A DNA stretch of 5,095 nt from contig JAJYXX010000356.1 of the NCBI GenBank assembly GCA_021801545.1, positions 1 through 5,095 of the forward strand, read 5' to 3'. A program made the position numbers and the translations under genes. The notes below the pieces were generated by a model. That model made no database searches and was not told the DNA's origin. It saw only the letters and a program-made list of their open reading frames with translations. Source of the stretch: Chloroflexota bacterium (lineage in GTDB: Bacteria > Chloroflexota > Limnocylindria > Limnocylindrales > CSP1-4). Below are positions 1-5,095 of this stretch, piece by piece (positions within the stretch are counted from its first letter, which is position 1; each line of letters starts with the position of its first letter).

Positions 1-597
1 CAGCGGCAGGGTCAGTCGATGGTCGAATTCGCGCTCGTGATCCCGATCCTGCTCGTGCTTCTTCTCGCCATCGCCGATTTCGGGCGGATCTTCGCGACCA
101 GCGTCGTCCTCGAGGCCGCGTCTCGCGACGCCGCCGAGGCGGCCGCGCAGGAGTACCTCTCGAACCCTCCGGGACCGCTCGACTTGCCGGCGCCGGCGGG
201 AAACGACGCCTATTACGCAGCCCTGAACGTCAAGACGGCCAGGATCGCCTGCGCCGCGGCCCGAGAGCTTCCGAACGCCGACTACGATCCATCCGACGGG
301 ACCTGCAAGACCTGGCCCGTGATCCGTGTCTGTGTTCATGACGGCGTGGACGGGCAATGCGGGAAGCCGATCACTGGATTCGCGAGCGCGGTCCCACCCG
401 GATGCACCGACATGAACGCCGCCTGGGATCCGACGCAGAACGGCTCGACCGAGCGGTGGGTCGAGGTCCGCACCTGCTACCGGTTCTCGTCGCTGTTGAA
501 CGCGCCACTCTTCACCTTCGCGGACTTCCACCTCGAGCGCAGGCGCCAGTTCGTCATCCCGTGCTACTTCGTCCTGGGGTCAGCCCCATGCGGCTGA
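1..597 (+). CDS. TadE-like minor pseudopilin, 5' end outside window
   Basis: Probable TadE-family minor pilin-like protein of a Tad/Flp pilus system, anchored in the inner membrane with most of the chain outside the cytoplasm. The frame is already open at base 1 (QRQGQS before the Met at 19), so the true start lies upstream; from that Met 192 residues are visible. The sequence GQSMVEF carries the prepilin-peptidase-like pattern G, then four residues, then E; in known Tad systems the peptidase TadV cuts TadE and TadF at such sites. A hydrophobic helix follows (about residues 4-25 counted from the Met), then the family's EAASRDAAEAAA stretch. The C-terminal part (VEVRTCYRFSSLL, later HLERRRQF) fits the usual TadE ending. 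Eight cysteines all lie outside the membrane helix, suggesting disulfides. It overlaps the next gene by 10 bp. Family assignment is good; the exact role within the pilus is inferred. Confidence 0.88.
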   Translation, partial: QRQGQSMVEFALVIPILLVLLLAIADFGRIFATSVVLEAASRDAAEAAAQEYLSNPPGPLDLPAPAGNDAYYAALNVKTARIACAAARELPNADYDPSDGTCKTWPVIRVCVHDGVDGQCGKPITGFASAVPPGCTDMNAAWDPTQNGSTERWVEVRTCYRFSSLLNAPLFTFADFHLERRRQFVIPCYFVLGSAPCG

Positions 598-1316
598 GGT
601 CTGCCGGGCGGAACGGCTCCTGGAGCGGTCAGGCGATGGTGGAGTTCGCGCTCGTCTTCCCGCTCTTCATCCTCACCCTCTTTTCAGTCATCGTGCTCGG
701 GCTCTACATCTTCTACAACCAGCAGCTCAAGAACGCCGCCAGCGAGGCGGCACGCTTTGCAGCAGTCAACAGCTCGACCGCCCAATGCCCGACCGTCGCC
801 CAGATCAACCCGATCCTGTCGAATCAGCCGCAGTCCTATGCGCGATGTGATGCGCCCGAGCAGTCGCCACCGTGGCCGCGGATGACCGCCGCGGCTCGAT
901 CCAAGGTGTGGGGAATGAACCCGAACCAGATCTCCATCGTCGCCTGCTGGTCCGGATTCGTGGACACGACCGTCAGTCCACCCAACGCCGACCAGCTCCC
1001 CACGGCACCCGGCGCGCAGTTTCAGGATTGCACGATCACCGTCGGCGGCACGTCCATCAATCCCCAGACGAACCCGGCTGCAATCCCCTGTCCGCCGCCG
1101 ATGACGACGCTGTCGGCGTATGGCCGCGACGGCGGCAAGGCAGACGGGGACGACAAAGCGAGTGCCCTGGCGTTCGCGAATGGGGTTCACTACCCGACCC
1201 GCGTGACCGTGTATACGTGCTTCAACTGGACGCCGCCCATGTCCGGCTTTGTGGTCATACCGAACCAGATCACCCTCCGCGCCGTCGTCACTGAAGTAAT
1301 TCAGCGCCAGCAATGA
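588..1316 (+). CDS. TadE-like minor pseudopilin
   Basis: Second TadE-family protein, 242 residues from the ATG at 588. This start was chosen because it lies just before the leader (MRLRSAGRNGSWSG) and the motif GQAMVEF, in which G14 is followed by E19, the prepilin-peptidase-like spacing. The frame stays open back to 357, but that stretch only shadows the preceding gene. A G-rich run (576-579) about 8 nt before the ATG could act as a weak ribosome site, and the 10-bp overlap favours coupled translation. One membrane helix spans about residues 18-43, followed by QLKNAASEAARFAA, typical of the family. The C-terminus (RVTVYTCFNWTPPMSG, then ITLRAVVTEVIQ) resembles the end of TadE proteins. Six cysteines lie in the extracytoplasmic part. 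It is probably an accessory or priming subunit of the same pilus as its neighbours; it could equally be labelled TadF. Confidence 0.88.
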   Translation: MRLRSAGRNGSWSGQAMVEFALVFPLFILTLFSVIVLGLYIFYNQQLKNAASEAARFAAVNSSTAQCPTVAQINPILSNQPQSYARCDAPEQSPPWPRMTAAARSKVWGMNPNQISIVACWSGFVDTTVSPPNADQLPTAPGAQFQDCTITVGGTSINPQTNPAAIPCPPPMTTLSAYGRDGGKADGDDKASALAFANGVHYPTRVTVYTCFNWTPPMSGFVVIPNQITLRAVVTEVIQRQQ

Positions 1317-2848
1317 GTAACGGCCCCATGAAGCTGACGTCGCGATCCGAGATCCAGCGGGGACAGGTGCTGGTGATCTTCACCGGCGGCCTCATCCTCC
1401 TGATGGCAATTGCCGCCCTGGTGATCGACGTGGGCTTCGTCTTCCTGCTCCGGCGTCAGGAACAGAACGCGGCCGACCCGGGCGCGGTCGCAGCCGCCCG
1501 CTACATTCGCCCGACGGCTGATGTGCCGGCGATGTGGCAGGCCGCCTGTTTCTACGCACTCCAGAACAGCTTCCGGCCGACCCGAACCGACAACGGCCAG
1601 CCGTGCGATGGAACGAACGCTGTCGACACCTCCACCCTCACCGTCAACTTCCCGCCGAGCGCCGCTGCCGCCAACTTCGCCGGGCGGCCGGGGTTCGTCG
1701 AAGTGGTCATTTCTCGCCCGCATCAGACGTTCTTCGGCCGCGTTCTCGGGATCGCGAGGGTGGACGTCACGAGCTCGGCCGTGGCCGCGTTCAACAATGG
1801 AGACTCGAATTCGAACTCCCTCGTCGCGCTCGATCCGGGCGGATGTTCCGGGACATCGGCGGGCCTCATCACGGGCGGCGGCACCGTCTCGATCGAGCCG
1901 ATCAATGGCGCGCTGGGGGGCAATGTCCACGTCAATTCGAGTTGCGGCAGCGGTGCCGGCGCGAGTGACGACGTGTGCGACAACGGTAACGGTGCCCTTC
2001 AGGTTTCGGGCGGCGGCACCCTGTCCACGCAGGGCAGCGTCTACATCGTCGGGGCATGTCAGACGAGCGGCGGTGGCAGCCCGTCCTACGTCATCGCAAA
2101 CTCGATCGACGAAGGGGCGGTTCTCATCGGGGATCCGCTGGCGGACCTCCCGCCGCCATCCTTCGGGCCCCCGGGCGCCTACTGCGGAGTCCCTGGCGCG
2201 CCCGGGGTCGCCCAGACGACGGAGGCGGGCGCCGAGGGCTGCAACTTCAACGAGAAAGACACGACCTACGAGCTCAGCCCCGGGGTCTACTACGGTGGCT
2301 GGCGAATCAACGGTTCGAATGTGACGCTCCATCTGGCGAGCGGCATCTACATCATCGCGGGGGGCGGCATCACCCTCGGCGCCAGCGGGACGATCACCTC
2401 GGTTGCCGGGGGCGGTGGCGTCCCGGCCCCGGCGATGATCTTCAGCACGGACGATCCGCTGTACGCCGCGGCGTGTAAGACGGGCAGCGGCACCGGCAGC
2501 CAGTGCCAGGACAAGCTCGATTTCACCGCCGGCTCGGACCTGCTCCTGGCGGGCCTCGACTCGGGACCCTACAAGGGGATCCTGATCTGGCAAGACGGAA
2601 ACGGCAGTGGGGCAACGGCGGGCCCGAAGCTTGACGTCATTTTGTCGGGCCAGAACTCCCTCAGTCTCACGGGCACGATCTACGATCCTCGCGGCGTCGT
2701 GACGGTGGACGGCGGCTCGATCGCCGACGGGTTCGCTGCCGTCCAGATCATCTCGTGGCGCTGGAAGGTGGCGGGGAGCGGCACGATCCACATGCCCTAC
2801 GACCCGAACCAGCTCTATCACTTCGAGCAGAAGGGCCTCGTTCGCTGA
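1313..2848 (+). CDS. TadG-like pilus-associated envelope protein
   Basis: Protein of 511 residues beginning with the TadE/TadG-like N-terminal domain (PF13400 type): RGQVLVIFTGG, a membrane helix at about 18-46, then RRQEQNAADPGAVAAARY, where a charged/polar segment ends in the family's AAD-alanine stretch. Unlike the two preceding proteins, it has Ile (residue 22) where they have the +5 Glu, so prepilin-type processing is unlikely and it probably stays membrane-anchored. Residues 130-160 (VVISRPHQTFFGRVLG, then SSAVAAF) match the segment that usually closes the TadG N-terminal region. Residues 170-505 are rich in Gly, Ser and short beta-like repeats (GLITGGGTVSI, ALQVSGGGTLS, LHLASGIYIIAGGGITLGASG), suggesting a beta-solenoid-like extracellular part. 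It contains ten cysteines. The ATG at 1313 overlaps the previous stop (ATGA); a second in-frame ATG at 1328 is a possible start, and neither has a clear ribosome site. No metal-ion-dependent adhesion motif (DxSxS) was seen. Confidence 0.85.
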   Translation: MSNGPMKLTSRSEIQRGQVLVIFTGGLILLMAIAALVIDVGFVFLLRRQEQNAADPGAVAAARYIRPTADVPAMWQAACFYALQNSFRPTRTDNGQPCDGTNAVDTSTLTVNFPPSAAAANFAGRPGFVEVVISRPHQTFFGRVLGIARVDVTSSAVAAFNNGDSNSNSLVALDPGGCSGTSAGLITGGGTVSIEPINGALGGNVHVNSSCGSGAGASDDVCDNGNGALQVSGGGTLSTQGSVYIVGACQTSGGGSPSYVIANSIDEGAVLIGDPLADLPPPSFGPPGAYCGVPGAPGVAQTTEAGAEGCNFNEKDTTYELSPGVYYGGWRINGSNVTLHLASGIYIIAGGGITLGASGTITSVAGGGGVPAPAMIFSTDDPLYAAACKTGSGTGSQCQDKLDFTAGSDLLLAGLDSGPYKGILIWQDGNGSGATAGPKLDVILSGQNSLSLTGTIYDPRGVVTVDGGSIADGFAAVQIISWRWKVAGSGTIHMPYDPNQLYHFEQKGLVR

Positions 2849-2967
2849 CCCTGAGCGGAACGGCTTGCCAGGCCAAACGAGCGGCGCGGCCGGCACCTCA
2901 AGGACTCGGTTGAAGGCCCGGCCCTGAGCCGTCGAGCGAGCTGGACCCCGAGCTTGAGCGGCTGCCC
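2849..2967. other. Convergent intergenic gap
   Basis: This gap of 119 bases lies between the ends of two convergent genes. No open frame with coding character that is independent of the neighbours was seen. It contains an imperfect hairpin near its right edge (listed separately) and a few short GC-rich inverted repeats, but no run of T on either strand that would make a standard intrinsic terminator. Confidence 0.7.

Positions 2968-2979
<12 letters not shown>
2946..2979. terminator. Weak hairpin at convergent gene ends
   Basis: The left arm (2946-2954, CCCCGAGCT) pairs with the right arm (2970-2979, AGCTCGAGGG) over nine pairs with one bulged A; the loop is 15 bases. It covers the stop codon of the - strand gene and lies about 100 bases past the + strand stop. 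There is no T-tract after it on either strand, so it is at best a weak or bidirectional terminator or an mRNA end-stabilising stem. It could also be chance in such GC-rich DNA. Confidence 0.25.
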
Positions 2980-3743
<764 letters not shown>

Positions 3744-3744
<1 letters not shown>

Positions 3745-4514
3745 CAGGCTGCCCCGTCGCTCTCGAGCATTCGTCGGAGACGGAGGAGGCCGCGGTGAAG
3801 ATGCGTCTTCACCGTCCCGAGCGGGCGGCCGCTCTCGGCAACGATCTCGGCCAGCGAGAGGTCGGCGAAGAAGCGCAAAGCGACGATTTCGCGGTACGGC
3901 TCCTCCAGACGGGCAACCGCATCGCGAACAGCTGCCGCCCGCTCGGCACGGAGCGCAAGCTGCGCGGGATCGTGCGCGCCGGCACGTGCCAGCGAGGCCG
4001 CCGTGATCGTGGCGCTCGGACCGCGCCGATCGAGCCTGCCCCCGGCAGACCCGCGGCGCGCGTCACCGTCCTCGAGGGTCTCCGGGTGGGTCGGATCGAT
4101 CCAGGCGACCGGCTTCCGGCGCCCGGCCGAGCGCAGCGCGATCCGGAGCGCGATCCGAGCGAGCCAGGCGCCGAACGGACCGTCCCCCCGCCAGCTGGCG
4201 AGCGAGCGGAAGGCGGTCACGAATGCCTCCTGCGATGCGTCCTCGGCCCCGTGCAGATCACCGAGCACCCGGTAGCAGACGCGGACGACCGATGCCGACT
4301 CGCGCTCGACGAGGAGACGGAAGGCGTCCCGGTCACCCTCGAGCACCGCGGCCACGACCCGGCGGGCCTCCTCGTCGGTCTCGACGGAAGGCGATCCAGC
4401 GGCTTGGTCCGGCTGAACCCGGTGCTCCTGCTCGACGTGCTGCTCGATCGCTCTGGCCTCGTAGGAGTGGCGGGCCTGCTGGAGCGCCCCACTGGACGGC
4501 CTGCGTGGAACCAA
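3744..4514 (-). CDS. ECF-type RNA polymerase sigma factor
   Basis: An extracytoplasmic-function (sigma-70 group 4) sigma factor that would direct RNA polymerase to a small set of promoters. Region 2 covers about residues 58-132, including GDRDAFRLLVERE, then YRVLGDLHGAEDASQEAFVTAF for core binding and -10 recognition. Region 4 covers about 193-250, with LEEPYREIVALRFFADLS and the helix-turn-helix LAEIVAESGRPLGTVKTHLH followed by RGLLRLRRML for -35 recognition. There is no region 3, as expected. The linker (about 133-192) is long and rich in Gly/Arg/Asp. The start is uncertain: the longest frame opens with TTG at 4514, lacks a ribosome site, and would add about 50 residues before region 2. A GTG at 4355, with GAGGAGG 11 nt upstream, would give 203 residues, the usual family length. 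The stop overlaps the putative anti-sigma start. I cannot assign an ECF subgroup. Confidence 0.92.
4367..4373 (-). promoter_or_regulatory. Ribosome-binding-like site for alternative sigma start
   Basis: On the - strand this reads GAGGAGG, close to the ideal Shine-Dalgarno sequence, and sits 11 nt before an in-frame GTG at 4355-4353. Used as a start, that GTG would begin the sigma factor at VAAVLEGDRDAF, right at the edge of region 2. The same bases also encode Glu-Glu-Ala in the longer reading, so the match may be coincidental, and the spacing is slightly long. Confidence 0.4.
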
Positions 4515-4593
4515 TGATCCGACACTCGGCGCCCGTCCATCAGGGACCCTTCGTCATGCTCTCGGGCGGATCGGCTTTCCCCCCGGGAACGGC
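4515..4593 (-). other. Short gap between repeat protein and sigma gene
   Basis: This 79-base gap separates the stop of the secreted repeat protein from the earliest possible start (TTG) of the sigma gene. It is short enough for all three - strand genes to share a transcript. If the sigma gene uses the internal GTG at 4355, the untranslated space grows to about 240 bases and could hold a separate promoter. A small TTCCC/GGGAA stem (near 4577-4589) has no T-tract. No convincing -10/-35 pair was recognised. Confidence 0.5.
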
Positions 4594-5031
4594 TCAGTCC
4601 CCTCCGGATCCATGATCGCCCGACGATCCGTCATGGTCATCACCGGGCTGGCTCGTCTCGCTGGCGCCGCCGTGATCGTCCGTTGCCTCGGGTGTCTCGG
4701 TCGGCTCCGGGGTCTCGGTTGCCTCGGGGGTCTCGGTCGGCTCGGGGGTCTCGGTCGGCTCCGGGGTCTCGGTTGCCTCGGGGGTCTCGGTCGGCTCCGG
4801 GGTCTCGGTTGCCTCGGGGGTCTCGGTCGGCTCCGGGGTCTCGGTTGCCTCGGGTGTCTCGGTCGGCTCCGCCATTTCGAGCGCCGGGCCAGCCTCGTTC
4901 GAGAGCGTCGGGTCGAAGCTCGAGGCGGGCGTCTGGCGCGTCAAGGCGTCGGCCCCAAGTGCGGCGCCAACGACGAGGAAGAGCGCCACGGCCGACACCC
5001 CCGCCCCGCGAGCGATGCGATTCTTGTCCAC
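4594..5031 (-). CDS. Secreted protein with TETPE(A/P) hexapeptide stalk
   Basis: A 145-residue predicted exported protein of unknown function. It starts with GTG at 5031, supported by AGGGGA seven bases upstream. Residues 1-29 look like a signal peptide: basic KNRIAR, hydrophobic SAVALFLVVGAALG, then ADA as a possible signal peptidase I site after residue 29; without cleavage it would be a membrane anchor. A short linker (30-56) leads to ten perfect hexapeptides TETPEA/TETPEP (57-116), an acidic Thr/Pro stalk likely to be extended and perhaps glycosylated. The tail (117-145) has seven Asp and three His in DDHGG, DDHDG and GDHGS motifs, a plausible but unproven metal-binding patch. There are no cysteines. 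The end of its stalk resembles that of the putative anti-sigma protein two genes downstream, suggesting a common origin or function. It precedes the sigma gene by 79 bases on the same strand and may be part of its operon. Confidence 0.78.
   Translation of the reverse strand: MDKNRIARGAGVSAVALFLVVGAALGADALTRQTPASSFDPTLSNEAGPALEMAEPTETPEATETPEPTETPEATETPEPTETPEATETPEPTETPEPTETPEATETPEPTETPEATDDHGGASETSQPGDDHDGSSGDHGSGGD
4684..4863 (-). repeat. Ten-copy 18-bp tandem array
   Basis: Ten in-frame 18-bp units encode TETPEA or TETPEP. The two types mostly alternate, giving a 36-bp higher-order period. The order in the protein is A P A P A P P A P A. The first and last units share the same T in place of G (+ strand GGGTGTC), while the internal A units are identical to each other. 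The seventh unit is a hybrid: it ends like a P unit but has the middle of an A unit, and it breaks the alternation. This pattern indicates expansion by slippage or unequal exchange. Confidence 0.92.
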
Positions 5032-5095
5032 TGTGCAGTCCCCTGGTGGTGCCCGTCGTCTGACCGGCTGCTACCTGATCGAGACACGGCGGGGG
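5032..5095 (-). promoter_or_regulatory. Leader and ribosome site of the repeat-protein gene
   Basis: The region upstream of the GTG start contains AGGGGA at 5044-5039 (- strand), seven bases before the start codon, a moderate Shine-Dalgarno match at good spacing. The remaining ~50 bases to the window edge are probably the promoter region of the three-gene - strand cluster, but I recognised no reliable -10 or -35 element. Confidence 0.45.

Noticed and set aside
357..587. N-terminal extension of the second TadE-like gene back to 357
   Set aside because: The extension lies wholly inside the first gene, its translation is Arg/His-rich, and the prepilin-like leader begins properly at the ATG at 588.
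4515..4593. Autoregulatory ECF promoter upstream of the sigma gene
   Set aside because: A GGGAAA-like element is present on the - strand, but no matching -10 at a convincing position could be defined, so it is not called as a promoter.
4614..4628. GATCG-CCCGA-CGATC inverted repeat near the end of the secreted protein gene
   Set aside because: It has only five base pairs, sits inside coding sequence and has no T-tract. The repeated Asp/Gly/Ser codons explain it.
4684..4863. CRISPR-like array
   Set aside because: The units are contiguous 18-bp repeats with no spacers, remain in frame and encode a hexapeptide stalk.

Overview
This is a very GC-rich stretch of bacterial chromosome with dense coding, tight gene overlaps and proline/serine/threonine-rich low-complexity proteins. 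Two TadE-like proteins followed by a TadG-like protein with a glycine-rich C-terminal half, beside an ECF sigma / membrane-protein pair with long P/S/T tails, best fits Chloroflexota (Limnocylindria-like lineages) or Actinobacteriota. This placement rests on protein style and base composition only and is tentative.

Layout. Bases 1-2848 (+ strand) hold three head-to-tail genes with overlapping ends: a TadE-like minor pseudopilin whose 5' end lies outside the window (to 597), a second TadE-like protein (588-1316, 10-bp overlap), and a TadG-like protein (1313-2848, 4-bp ATGA overlap). They look like one translationally coupled unit, the tail of a Tad/Flp pilus or secretion locus whose ATPase, secretin and platform genes would lie to the left. 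Bases 2849-2967 are a short convergent intergenic gap with a weak hairpin. Bases 2968-5031 (- strand, read right to left) hold a small secreted repeat protein (5031-4594), an ECF-type RNA polymerase sigma factor (4514-3744), and a single-pass membrane protein that is probably its anti-sigma factor (3744-2968, overlapping the sigma stop codon by 1 bp). The last 64 bases are the leader of the repeat protein.

How the genes may work together. The Tad genes would contribute minor pilins and a pilus-associated envelope protein. The - strand cluster looks like an envelope-sensing module: a cytoplasmic sigma factor, a membrane protein with a cytoplasmic N-terminus and a ~120-residue extracytoplasmic P/S/T-rich stalk, and a secreted protein with a hexapeptide stalk. 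The most interesting detail is that the stalks of the last two end in the same short acidic/histidine motif (TPEPT or TPEAT, then DDHGG), which suggests shared ancestry or a shared ligand. A link between the sigma module and the Tad genes is only suggested by adjacency. I found no RNA genes, mobile elements, CRISPR arrays or replication origins.
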